DNA of 13,391 nucleotides from Rudanella sp. (GTDB taxonomy: Bacteria; Bacteroidota; Bacteroidia; Cytophagales; Spirosomataceae): positions 1 through 13,391 of the forward strand of contig JAJAYX010000742.1 in NCBI GenBank assembly GCA_026785985.1, in the 5' to 3' direction. A program made the position numbers and the translations under genes. Below are positions 6,880 through 13,391 of the stretch, piece after piece; the stretch's first letter is position 1, and the number at the start of each line of letters is the position of its first letter. The notes below the pieces were generated by a model. It saw nothing but the letters and a program-made list of their open reading frames with translations. It did not search any database and was not told where the DNA came from.

Positions 6880-8982
6880 ATGGCATTAATTACTAAGATT
6901 AGAGAACGGTCTGGATTAGCAGTGGGCATTATTGCTGTAAGCTTAATTCTGTTCATTGTTGGGGGAGATTTGCTGGGAGGACAGAACACACTCTTCGGCG
7001 GAAATAATCAGAAAGTCGGCGAAATTGCCGGTCAAGACATTGAATATCAGGATTTCAATTTAAAAGTTGATGAACTCCGCGCTCAGTTTGAACAACAGGC
7101 GGGCCGCGCTCCCGGCGAAGAAGATATGTCGCAGATTCTGGAGCAAGACTGTAATCTGTTCCTATTCGACATTGCTTACCATGAACAATTCGAAAAGCTC
7201 GGCCTGAAAGTATCCCCCGAAGAATTGGTGGACATGGTGCAGGGTAGCAACATCAGCCCGCAGGTTCGGCAGGCATTCACGAACCCCCAAACGGGTGTTT
7301 TCGATAAGAACCAGATTATCAATTACCTGAAGGGATTGCGTAACCTGCCCCCCCAACAGCAGGCAGCCTGGGCTACTTTCGAGAAGAACCTGAGCCAGGA
7401 TCGGATGCGTGAGAAATACGAAAACATGCTCCGCGTTTCGGTATTCGCTACTACAGCCGAAGCGCAGAAAGAATACCAGGCACAAACCAGCAAGGCTGAC
7501 GTGAAATTCCTGTTCGTGCCTTACTATGCCATCAACGACACAACTGTGAAGGTGTCCGACTCGAAACTGAGCGACTACCTGAGTAAGCACAAAGACGAAT
7601 ACCCCGGTGCCGACACCCGCTCGTTGCAGTATGTGACGTTCTCGGTGGCCCCGTCGAAAGAAGATAGCGCATCTTTGTATACTGAGATCAAAACGTTGGC
7701 TCGTGGCCTTGGTGCCGCCCAAAGCGATTCGTCGTTTGCCCAAATTAACAGCGACGTTCGGGTTCCCTTATATATGACCATCGGCGAAATGCCGGAGCAA
7801 TTGCAGCAGTCGGTTAGCACATTCTCGCCGGGTGGCATCTACGGCCCCTTCCGCGAAGGCAGTACCTATTTCATTTATAAGTATGGCGGCACCAGGCGCG
7901 ACACCAGCTTTACGGTTCGGGCAAGCCACATTCTGATTCGAACCGGTGCCGACTCGTTACAGGCAGAGCAAAAAGCCAACGATCTGTTGAAGCAGATTCA
8001 GGGCGGTGCCGACTTTGGCGCTTTAGCCCAGCAGTTTAGCGACGATGGCTCCAAGCAAGTTGGTGGCGATCTGGGTTATTTCAAGAACAACGGTCAGATG
8101 GTGAAGCCATTTGAAAAAGCTATTTTTGATTTCAACGGTCAGGGCTTGATTCCCCGCGTGGTCAAAACCGATTTCGGCTACCACATCATCAAGATCACCG
8201 AGCCAAAAACGAACCTGTTATACCGTATCGCCGGTATTGGTAAAGCGATTGCTCCCAGCCAGGTAACGCGCGACGAAGCCCTCCGTAAGGCCGATCAGTT
8301 TGCATCGGAAATTAAAACGAAGGCGGAGTTCGAAGCTAAAATAAAGGAAGATAAGTCGATGGTAATGGCTACGGCGGAGCGTATTCCCGAAGGCGCGAAC
8401 AACATCAACGCCCTGACCGAAGCTCGCCAATTGGTGCGTTGGGCATTCGATGATAAGCAGGACGTGGGCGATGTGTCGGAACCGTTTGAAGTTGGCGACC
8501 AATATGTGGTGGCCGTACTGACGGGCAAAACCGAGAAAGACAACGTCAAAACCGAAGATTACAAGCAGGAACTGACCGCCAAAGTTCGCAACGACCTGAA
8601 AGCGGAGCAGATCATTGCCAAACTGGGCAGTGCCAGTGGTTCGCTGGAAGCCATTGCTCAGAAATACGGTGCCGGTGCGTTGGTTGAATCCGCAACAGAT
8701 ATTAATTTAGCCACGGGTTTTCTCCGCAGCGCGGGTGTTGACCCATCTGCCCTCGGCACGGCTTTTGGCCTGAAGCCGGGAAAACGCTCGAAACCCTTTG
8801 CCGGTGAGGCTGGTGTGCTCATTATGGAGACCACTAAACTGACTCCCGCAGGAACCGTAGCCGACTATGCTCAGTATAAGAACTTACTACAGCAAAACAC
8901 GGCCTCACGCACCAGTTTCTACATTAGTGAGGCCATTAAAGAGGCTTCTAAGGTAGAAGACCGTCGGGCGAAGTTCTTTTAA
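6880..8982 (+). CDS. ppiD: Membrane-anchored periplasmic peptidylprolyl isomerase, PpiD/SurA type
   Basis: The 700-residue protein catalyses or assists proline isomerisation and chaperoning of proteins crossing the inner membrane. Residues ~10-33 (SGLAVGIIAVSLILFIVGGDLL) are a single N-terminal membrane anchor following a short basic cytoplasmic tail, as in PpiD. Residues ~36-200 form a SurA_N-like helical chaperone region. A parvulin (PpiC) domain lies at ~340-440, starting near the RASHILI motif (347-353), with FGALAQQFSDDGSKQVGGDLGYF and ending in GYHIIKIT (433-440). The C-terminal ~260 residues are a second SurA/PpiD-like helical region. The ATG at 6880 is preferred over an upstream in-frame TTG at 6841 because the latter overlaps the predicted promoter and adds a Cys-rich segment unlike the family. 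The gene ends at a shared hairpin convergent with rdgB. The N-terminus begins MALITKIRERSGLAVG, which I recognise as common in Bacteroidota homologues. Confidence 0.92.
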   Translation: MALITKIRERSGLAVGIIAVSLILFIVGGDLLGGQNTLFGGNNQKVGEIAGQDIEYQDFNLKVDELRAQFEQQAGRAPGEEDMSQILEQDCNLFLFDIAYHEQFEKLGLKVSPEELVDMVQGSNISPQVRQAFTNPQTGVFDKNQIINYLKGLRNLPPQQQAAWATFEKNLSQDRMREKYENMLRVSVFATTAEAQKEYQAQTSKADVKFLFVPYYAINDTTVKVSDSKLSDYLSKHKDEYPGADTRSLQYVTFSVAPSKEDSASLYTEIKTLARGLGAAQSDSSFAQINSDVRVPLYMTIGEMPEQLQQSVSTFSPGGIYGPFREGSTYFIYKYGGTRRDTSFTVRASHILIRTGADSLQAEQKANDLLKQIQGGADFGALAQQFSDDGSKQVGGDLGYFKNNGQMVKPFEKAIFDFNGQGLIPRVVKTDFGYHIIKITEPKTNLLYRIAGIGKAIAPSQVTRDEALRKADQFASEIKTKAEFEAKIKEDKSMVMATAERIPEGANNINALTEARQLVRWAFDDKQDVGDVSEPFEVGDQYVVAVLTGKTEKDNVKTEDYKQELTAKVRNDLKAEQIIAKLGSASGSLEAIAQKYGAGALVESATDINLATGFLRSAGVDPSALGTAFGLKPGKRSKPFAGEAGVLIMETTKLTPAGTVADYAQYKNLLQQNTASRTSFYISEAIKEASKVEDRRAKFF

Positions 8983-9004
8983 CAGTACGCACTACCAAGG
9001 AAAG

Positions 9005-9041
9005 AAAGTGTCCCTCATCAGCAATGATGTTGGGGCACTTT
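9005..9041. terminator. Bidirectional hairpin terminator between ppiD and rdgB
   Basis: AAAGTGTCCC (9005-9014) pairs with GGGGCACTTT (9032-9041), ten pairs including one G-T wobble. Inside it CATC (9016-9019) pairs with GATG (9026-9029). The minus strand continues with the T-rich CTTTCC, and the plus strand with CGCTTT. It lies 22 bases after the ppiD stop and four bases after the rdgB stop, as expected for a terminator serving both convergent genes. Confidence 0.7.
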
Positions 9042-9045
9042 CGCT

Positions 9046-9615
9046 TTACGCCAGAAACGCCACCAATGCCCGAACGGCTTTTGCCCGGTGGCTCATACCG
9101 TTTTTGATTTCCATGCTCAGTTCGCCAAAGGTTTGGTCGTAGCCTTCGGGAATGAAAATAGGGTCGTAGCCGAAGCCGCCTTCACCCTGAAGATTAGTGG
9201 CAATGCGGCCCTCAACAGTACCCTCGAACTGATCCTCTTCGCCGTTTTGAACAAGCGTGATCACGGAACGAAACCGCGCCCGGCGGTTGGTGATGCCGTC
9301 GAGTTTAGTCAGTAAAAAAGCCATGTTTTTAGCGTGGTCGCGGCTCCCCGAATAGAAGGCCGTATCGACTCCTGGTTCGCCGTTGAGGGCATCGACTTCC
9401 AGGCCCGAATCATCGGCAAAGCAGTCGATCTGGAAATGGTCGGTAACGTAGCGGGCTTTCTGGCGCGAGTTACCGGAAATGGTGCCGGTGGTTTCGGGAA
9501 GTTCCTCGGTGCAGCCGATTTCGGCGAGAGTAAGGATCTCAAAAGCTCCACCCAGTGCGAAAGCGACTTCGTTGATCTTGTGGGCGTTGTTGGTGGCGAA
9601 GCAAAGCTGTTTCAT
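9046..9615 (-). CDS. rdgB: RdgB/HAM1 family XTP/dITP pyrophosphatase
   Basis: This 189-residue enzyme hydrolyses non-canonical purine nucleoside triphosphates (dITP, ITP, XTP) to the monophosphate plus pyrophosphate and keeps deaminated purines out of DNA and RNA. The family motifs are all present: FATNNAHK at 6-13 for phosphate binding, FADDSGLEVDALNGEPGV from 66 with the catalytic D68/D69, GEGGFGYDPIFIP for base recognition, and SHRAKAV near the C-terminus. The start at 9615 is chosen because it gives the canonical MKQLCFATNN; an in-frame ATG 27 bases earlier lies inside a transcription terminator hairpin. The terminator's T-run ends only five bases before this ATG, leaving GCAGG as the sole leader sequence after it. 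No TAnnTTTG element was found on the minus strand between 9616 and 9680, so expression may depend on read-through from the FKBP operon. Confidence 0.95.
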   Translation of the reverse strand: MKQLCFATNNAHKINEVAFALGGAFEILTLAEIGCTEELPETTGTISGNSRQKARYVTDHFQIDCFADDSGLEVDALNGEPGVDTAFYSGSRDHAKNMAFLLTKLDGITNRRARFRSVITLVQNGEEDQFEGTVEGRIATNLQGEGGFGYDPIFIPEGYDQTFGELSMEIKNGMSHRAKAVRALVAFLA

Positions 9616-9620
9616 CCTGC

Positions 9621-9654
9621 AAAAAAAAGCCGTTCGGCGCAAAGACGAACGGCT
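9621..9654 (-). terminator. Strong intrinsic terminator after the FKBP lipoprotein gene
   Basis: On the minus strand AGCCGTTCG (9654-9646) and CGAACGGCT (9636-9628) form a perfect nine-pair stem with a nine-base loop, directly followed by eight T residues. It lies 23 bases after the stop of the FKBP gene that ends at 9677. It is the clearest rho-independent terminator in the window and ends five bases before the rdgB start codon. Confidence 0.88.
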
Positions 9655-9676
9655 GAACTGTATTATTTCTGACAGA

Positions 9677-10621
9677 TCACTTTACGCTGGTTATTGTAAC
9701 ATCAAATATCAAGGGTGAATAGGGCGGGACGGTATATGCACCGTTATTATTCCGACTACCCGCTATACCATATCCCAAGGCTGATGGGAAGATAATCGTA
9801 GCTTTTTCACCTTGTCTAAGTTTAGTAAGGCCCTGATCGAAACCAGGCACCACGCTATTTGCCCCAATTTGTGCCGATATTGGTTGAGAACCAGAGTCAA
9901 AGACTTTACCATTAGTAAAATAGCCTTTGTATGTGGCCGTAACCGTTTTGCCAGTCGTAATCTGTACCGAATCGGGCCGGGCCTGGGTTACTGTTACACG
10001 CAGGCCATTTGTCTCCGAAAAAGTTGGCGTTATTTTAGCCGCTTTCAAATAATCCTGAATTTGCTGCTCTTCCGTCCTGACATTCACTACCGTTACATCG
10101 TACTGAACAGGCGAATACTGGGGCAACAGCAGTGTTCCAACACGGCCTGCGTCCAGATAGGACGGAACCAGCAGGGTAGCTCGTTCCCCTTTTCGGAGGC
10201 CAACACGTTCTAATCCTGTTTTCACCGCGCCACTATTAACAATCCCGTCATAAATACCCGCCGTAATCACGTTACCGTCGTAATACCCCCGCGTGAACAT
10301 ACGGGGTAAATTAGGTGCAAGATCGGTGCTATCGTCAATAAGACCGTCGAACCGCCGGGCAATATAATGGTATTTAATTTCGTCGCCCGTACCTGCCGTT
10401 TGTCCGGTCGGATTGCTCGTTGTGATAACATACCACGTACCGTTATCAGTGGTTTGGGCTTTGCCAGTCAGGTTGTTAGTCGCGATATATTGGGCGATTT
10501 CGGCATCGTTCTCCCGCTTCTTACGGTCGGTGAGTGCTTCGCCGGGTGCCGTGCAACTACCCAGACCAACCACCGCAAGGCAGCCAATCAAAAACCAATT
10601 TTTAAGAGATACTCGGTTCAT
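9677..10621 (-). CDS. FKBP-type peptidylprolyl isomerase, lipoprotein with two FKBP modules (downstream copy)
   Basis: The 314-residue protein begins with a lipoprotein signal (MNRVSLKNWFLIGCLAVVGLGSC); Cys23 in the LGSC lipobox is the expected lipidation site, so it should be anchored facing the periplasm. The C-terminal domain (~225-314) is a full FKBP fold with Y231, F241-D242, V257-V258, Y284 and F306 at active-site positions. F261 replaces the Trp (Trp59 of human FKBP12) that usually floors the pocket, which many active FKBPs tolerate with reduced activity. A first module (~80-185) has the same overall pattern but has lost most pocket residues. Each module is preceded by a linker of the type 'IAQYIATNNLTGKAQTTDNGTWYVIT'. 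The start at 10621 is preferred over an in-frame ATG 108 bases upstream because only it places the signal peptide at the N-terminus. A similar linker opens the second module of the neighbour encoded at 10773-11687. Confidence 0.88.
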   Translation of the reverse strand: MNRVSLKNWFLIGCLAVVGLGSCTAPGEALTDRKKRENDAEIAQYIATNNLTGKAQTTDNGTWYVITTSNPTGQTAGTGDEIKYHYIARRFDGLIDDSTDLAPNLPRMFTRGYYDGNVITAGIYDGIVNSGAVKTGLERVGLRKGERATLLVPSYLDAGRVGTLLLPQYSPVQYDVTVVNVRTEEQQIQDYLKAAKITPTFSETNGLRVTVTQARPDSVQITTGKTVTATYKGYFTNGKVFDSGSQPISAQIGANSVVPGFDQGLTKLRQGEKATIIFPSALGYGIAGSRNNNGAYTVPPYSPLIFDVTITSVK

Positions 10622-10690
10622 GCTACGTTGATTGATACATGCCAGTAGTGGCATAAAGAGTAACGCACTTCGGGGCCGTTTGGGTATGGT

Positions 10691-10737
10691 GGATTGGCAA
10701 TCCGCCGTGTAATTAGGAAATATTAACACGGCGGATT
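10691..10737. repeat. 12-bp perfect inverted repeat with an overlapping alternative hairpin
   Basis: AATCCGCCGTGT (10699-10710) and ACACGGCGGATT (10726-10737) are perfect reverse complements around a 15-base A/T-rich loop. A second short stem, GGATT (10691-10695) with AATCC (10699-10703), shares its right arm with the larger hairpin, so the two cannot form together. The element sits in the 151-base gap between the two FKBP genes. On the minus strand it lies 35 bases after the stop of the upstream copy but is not followed by a T-run. Confidence 0.6.
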
Positions 10738-10772
10738 ACACACAGTCCGGCGATCCATTCCACCCTGCTAAT

Positions 10773-11687
10773 CTACCGACCCTGCGGCATTTGCGGCATT
10801 TGACCCGGTTGTCCCTGTGGCTGCGGGTTTTTGCGCACATCAATCAGACTTACATCGAACAATAACACGGCATTGGCCGGAATCACCGGGGGCGACCCCT
10901 GTGCGCCATAAGCCATTGTCGAGGGGATAATCAACGTGGCTTTTTCGCCTTTGTGCAGTTTCATAATCGCATCATCCCAACCCGGAATCACCTGCCCAAC
11001 GCCAATCGGCAGTTCGATAGGCTGCTTGCCCACCGATGAATCAAACGTTTTGCCGTCGAGCAGTTTGCCCGTATAGTCCACTTTCACAAGGTCGCCCCGG
11101 TTAGGAACGGCACCGGTGCCAGGCTGCGTAATCACGTAATACACACCCTGTTCGGTTTTCTGAGTTTTGCCGGTTAGGCCGCTTTTGGCGATATAGTCGG
11201 CAATAATTTTTTCGTCAACCCCCTTTTGTTTAGCGGCATTGGCCGTTTCGGCTTTACGGTATTCTTCTTCGTTCTGTACTTCCAGGACTTTCACGTTGAA
11301 CGTGATATCGGAGCCTTTTACTACGCCCGGAGGCATTTGTTGCATGGCCTTACCAAACAACGAATCGGCACTAACGAAGAAAGTGGCACTGTCACCTTTC
11401 GACAACATGGCCAGACCTTCTTCAAACGAACCCTTAAAGGGTGGCACCTGCAACATCAGTTTAAGGGGCGCAGGCTCCTTGTGGGTGTCTCGCAGGACCG
11501 AATCTTTGGCGTTTTTCAGCAAAAGCTGAATGGTCATAATATCGCCCACTTTGGATTTGCGGGTTTCTTCGTTGTCGTCGTGTAGCTGGTATTTCAGGCC
11601 AGTCTCGCTGACCTCGACGCGGTTGCGCCCACAGGCGGCCATGGTGGCCACGATCAACGCTGCTGTTGCCAGACGGGTAAAAAGCAT
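10773..11687 (-). CDS. FKBP-type peptidylprolyl isomerase, lipoprotein with two FKBP modules (upstream copy)
   Basis: The 304-residue protein starts with a lipoprotein signal (MLFTRLATAALIVATMAAC) with Cys19 as the likely lipidated residue, so it should be membrane-anchored in the periplasm. The N-terminal module (~25-140) is FKBP-like but divergent. The C-terminal module (~195-285) is canonical, with Y205, F215-D216, V233-I234, W237, Y260 and F277 matching the FKBP12 pocket, so it should be an active isomerase. The tail (287-304) is a Pro/Gln/Gly/Met-rich low-complexity segment. The linker ADYIAKSGLTGKTQKTEQ (~160-180) strongly resembles the one in the downstream FKBP gene, suggesting a tandem duplication. 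The start lies 50 bases after the stop of nrnA, which is compatible with co-transcription. Some FKBP lipoproteins of this phylum (GldI) act in gliding motility, but nothing here shows that role. Confidence 0.92.
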   Translation of the reverse strand: MLFTRLATAALIVATMAACGRNRVEVSETGLKYQLHDDNEETRKSKVGDIMTIQLLLKNAKDSVLRDTHKEPAPLKLMLQVPPFKGSFEEGLAMLSKGDSATFFVSADSLFGKAMQQMPPGVVKGSDITFNVKVLEVQNEEEYRKAETANAAKQKGVDEKIIADYIAKSGLTGKTQKTEQGVYYVITQPGTGAVPNRGDLVKVDYTGKLLDGKTFDSSVGKQPIELPIGVGQVIPGWDDAIMKLHKGEKATLIIPSTMAYGAQGSPPVIPANAVLLFDVSLIDVRKNPQPQGQPGQMPQMPQGR

Positions 11688-11737
11688 ATTTAGAATTGAT
11701 TAATGGAAAATGAATAATGTAAAAGGATGATCACTAG

Positions 11738-12754
11738 TTAAACTGCTTCAAGCAACTGACTCTGGTAAAGCGGAATGATGCTTAACAGCCAGTCTTCGGT
11801 TTCGCGCAATGACAAGCGTGAGCGGCCTCCGGCAGCATTCCTGTGGCCTCCACCCTTGAAATGCGTACTGGCTAACTCCCGCACCGAAAACTCACCCACC
11901 GACCGGAACGACACTCGGATTTCTTCGCCCCGATCAATCAATATGGCGGCCATCACCACGCCATCCACCGAGAGGGCGTAGTTGACCAATCCCTCCGTAT
12001 CGCCGGTCTTGGAGCGAAATCGCTTCAATTCGTCGGCAGTGAGGGTGATATAAGCAAATCTGTATTCGGGGAGCACCACCAGTTTTTCGTTCAGAACATA
12101 GCCCAGCATACGGAGTTTGTCGAGCGAGGTATTGTCGAAAATGCGCCGGTGAATGCTGCTTACGTCGATTTTCAGATCGAGTAGTTCGGCGGCCATCCGG
12201 TGAACATCGCCCGTGGTATTGCCGTGCCTGAACGAGCCTGTATCGGTCATCAGACCTGCGTAGAGGCACTCGGCCATCGGTACGTCGATCAGGTCTTTAT
12301 CGCCCAGGGTAACAATGAGCCGGAAAATCAACTGAGCCGTTGCTGCTGCCGTGGGGTCCCAAAGGCCCAGTTCAGCAAACGATTCGGGTTCGAGGTGGTG
12401 GTCGATCAGGATTTTTTTGGCGCGTGCCTGCCGCACCATCGGCCCCAGTTCGCGGATACGGTCGAGGGTCGAGAAGTCAAGGCAAAAGATCAAATCGGCT
12501 TCCACCATCAACTGAATGACGGAGGTGCGAATTTTTTCGTCAAAGGCAACGACCTCGCTGTTTCCAGCCAGCCAATGAAGATTTTGGGGATAATCGGTAG
12601 GGGTAACGACTGTGACCCGGTGGCCGCGCTTTTTGAGATAAGCGGCCAAACCCAGCGACGACCCCATTGCGTCGGCATCGGGGTTTTGGTGGGTCGTAAT
12701 CAGTATCGTTTGCGGATGCCGCAGCAACTCGCCAATAGCATTAATGTCTTGCAT
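11738..12754 (-). CDS. nrnA: DHH/DHHA1 family phosphoesterase, NrnA-like (oligoribonuclease / pAp phosphatase)
   Basis: The 338-residue protein belongs to the NrnA branch of DHH phosphoesterases, which degrade 2-5 nt RNAs (nanoRNA) and in many cases dephosphorylate pAp. The metal-binding motifs are in order: HQNPDADAMGS with H22, D26 and D28, then D93 (LDFS), the DHH triad at 118-120, and D171 (GLMTDTGSF). The C-terminal DHHA1 domain carries the substrate-binding GGGHRNAAGG at 301-310. The length matches family members (~310-340). The start at 12754 gives the typical short N-terminus before the first strand. It is divergent from ndk and followed 50 bases downstream by the first FKBP gene. All catalytic residues are intact; the choice between NrnA and a cyclic-dinucleotide phosphodiesterase cannot be settled by eye, but the absence of extra sensory domains argues for NrnA. 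Confidence 0.92.
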   Translation of the reverse strand: MQDINAIGELLRHPQTILITTHQNPDADAMGSSLGLAAYLKKRGHRVTVVTPTDYPQNLHWLAGNSEVVAFDEKIRTSVIQLMVEADLIFCLDFSTLDRIRELGPMVRQARAKKILIDHHLEPESFAELGLWDPTAAATAQLIFRLIVTLGDKDLIDVPMAECLYAGLMTDTGSFRHGNTTGDVHRMAAELLDLKIDVSSIHRRIFDNTSLDKLRMLGYVLNEKLVVLPEYRFAYITLTADELKRFRSKTGDTEGLVNYALSVDGVVMAAILIDRGEEIRVSFRSVGEFSVRELASTHFKGGGHRNAAGGRSRLSLRETEDWLLSIIPLYQSQLLEAV

Positions 12755-12789
12755 GAGTGGTCGGCAGGAGTTGCCGAAAAATCAAGCCA

Positions 12790-12797
12790 CAAAAGTA
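12790..12797 (-). promoter_or_regulatory. Predicted -7 element of the nrnA promoter
   Basis: The minus strand reads TACTTTTG, an exact TAnnTTTG match, 35 bases before the nrnA ATG. No TTG lies at the usual -33 spacing; that position falls in the left arm of the 22-bp inverted repeat. Confidence 0.55.
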
Positions 12798-12807
12798 CGA
12801 AAAATTT

Positions 12808-12893
12808 GGACATTGGACGCGGGATAGTGGACATTGGGCAATGGTTATTCGGATATCTATCAGCTAACATGCACTATCCAGCGTCCAATGTCC
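12808..12893. repeat. 22-bp inverted repeat between the divergent nrnA and ndk promoters
   Basis: The arms at 12808-12829 and 12872-12893 are reverse complements at 21 of 22 positions, separated by 42 bases. The nine-base core GGACATTGG occurs a third time at 12829-12837, directly next to the left arm. Each arm sits 10 or 11 bases from an identical TACTTTTG -7 element facing outwards. This could be a shared operator, or a dispersed GGACATTGG-type intergenic repeat that happens to lie here. Confidence 0.75.
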
Positions 12894-12904
12894 GATTTCA
12901 TCAC

Positions 12905-12912
12905 TACTTTTG
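12905..12912 (+). promoter_or_regulatory. Predicted -7 element of the ndk promoter
   Basis: TACTTTTG matches TAnnTTTG exactly and lies 29 bases before the ndk ATG. As for nrnA, no TTG is present at the usual -33 distance; the right arm of the inverted repeat occupies that place. Confidence 0.55.
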
Positions 12913-12941
12913 CGCAAAATTTTCTTTGGCTAACTAACGGA

Positions 12942-13361
12942 ATGACAACGAACCGTACATTCACCATGATTAAACCCGATGCCGTGGAGGCCGGGAATTC
13001 AGGTGCGATTATTAAAATGATTGAAGAAGCCGGGTTTCGCATCGTCGCGATGACGAAAACGCAACTGAGCAGCGAGTGGGCCGGTCGGTTCTACGAAGTT
13101 CATGCGGAGCGGCCTTTCTACAAAGATCTGTGTGCCTATATGTCGTCGGGGGCTATTATTCCGATGATTCTGGAAAAAGACAACGCTGTTGCTGATTTCC
13201 GCAAGCTGATTGGAGCCACCAACCCAGCCAACGCTGAGGAGGGCACGATTCGTAAACTGTACGCAAAATCTATCGAGGCCAACGCCGTTCATGGCTCTGA
13301 CTCCGACGAAAACGCCCAAATTGAAGGCAATTTCTTCTTCTCCCGAACGGAGCAGTTCTAG
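12942..13361 (+). CDS. ndk: Nucleoside diphosphate kinase
   Basis: The 139-residue cytoplasmic enzyme transfers the gamma phosphate of ATP to nucleoside diphosphates through a phosphohistidine, balancing NTP and dNTP pools. The N-terminus [18 protein letters not shown] carries the substrate-binding Lys11, and NAVHGSDS carries the catalytic His117, at the family's usual position. The start at 12942 gives the standard length; an in-frame ATG at 12834 would add 36 residues encoded by the intergenic inverted repeat and would start upstream of the predicted promoter. The gene is complete, ends with TAG, and is followed by only 30 bases of purine-rich sequence without a visible terminator before the window ends. 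Its divergent pairing with nrnA may reflect shared control. Confidence 0.97.
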   Translation: MTTNRTFTMIKPDAVEAGNSGAIIKMIEEAGFRIVAMTKTQLSSEWAGRFYEVHAERPFYKDLCAYMSSGAIIPMILEKDNAVADFRKLIGATNPANAEEGTIRKLYAKSIEANAVHGSDSDENAQIEGNFFFSRTEQF

Positions 13362-13391
13362 AAAGAAAAGTATAAAAGAAAGGGCTGATAC

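Noticed and set aside
7162..7743. A 193-codon minus-strand frame inside the PpiD-like gene
   Set aside because: It is a shadow of the highly biased codon use of the real gene, has no recognisable motif and no promoter.
12808..12893. Inverted repeats as ends of an insertion sequence or CRISPR repeats
   Set aside because: Only 42 bases separate the arms, there is no transposase frame and no regular series of repeats and spacers.
12200..12937. A 245-codon plus-strand reading frame opposite nrnA
   Set aside because: It is antisense to a gene with every DHH/DHHA1 motif intact, its product matches no family, and it runs into the intergenic inverted repeat.
12834..12941. ATG at 12834 as start of ndk
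   Set aside because: It would add 36 residues encoded by an inverted repeat, would lie before the predicted promoter, and would exceed the standard Ndk length.

Overview
The window looks like chromosomal DNA of a Bacteroidota member, most likely of the order Cytophagales (a Spirosoma/Fibrella-like relative; this is inferred from gene families and style, not from a database match). The clues are TAnnTTTG-type -7 promoter elements, mostly absent Shine-Dalgarno sequences, lipoprotein FKBP isomerases, a CrtA-like monooxygenase, and the compact arrangement of core genes. No transposase, integrase, tRNA, rRNA or CRISPR array was seen, and no gene-free stretch exceeds 190 bases.

Layout, left to right. 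Positions 1-434 hold the 3' end of an M28-type zinc aminopeptidase. Positions 551-2092 encode a YifB/ComM-type AAA+ ATPase. Positions 2215-6010 hold a two-gene McrBC-like module: an AAA+ ATPase with a large unrecognised N-terminal region, and a DUF2357/PD-(D/E)xK nuclease. This module is the main accessory element and the best candidate for a little-described system. Positions 6025-6786 encode a spheroidene-monooxygenase (CrtA)-like protein, 14 bases after the nuclease gene. Positions 6880-8982 encode a membrane-anchored PpiD/SurA-type periplasmic isomerase, which ends at a hairpin shared with the convergent rdgB gene.

The right side is mostly on the minus strand. In transcription order it reads nrnA (DHH phosphoesterase, 12754-11738), two tandem FKBP-type lipoproteins (11687-10773 and 10621-9677), a strong intrinsic terminator (9654-9621), and rdgB (9615-9046), whose start codon lies five bases beyond that terminator. 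At the far right ndk (12942-13361) is transcribed rightwards, divergent from nrnA. The divergent intergenic region has a striking symmetry: a 22-bp inverted repeat places nearly identical sequence upstream of two identical TACTTTTG -7 elements.

Functional themes are envelope protein folding (PpiD plus two FKBP lipoproteins), nucleotide housekeeping (RdgB removes non-canonical NTPs, Ndk balances NTP pools, NrnA degrades nanoRNA and pAp), DNA processing (YifB/ComM) and probable defence (McrBC-like pair). The ATPase of the defence pair has Ala where its family normally has the catalytic Walker B Glu. This makes it an unusual member whose activity deserves testing.
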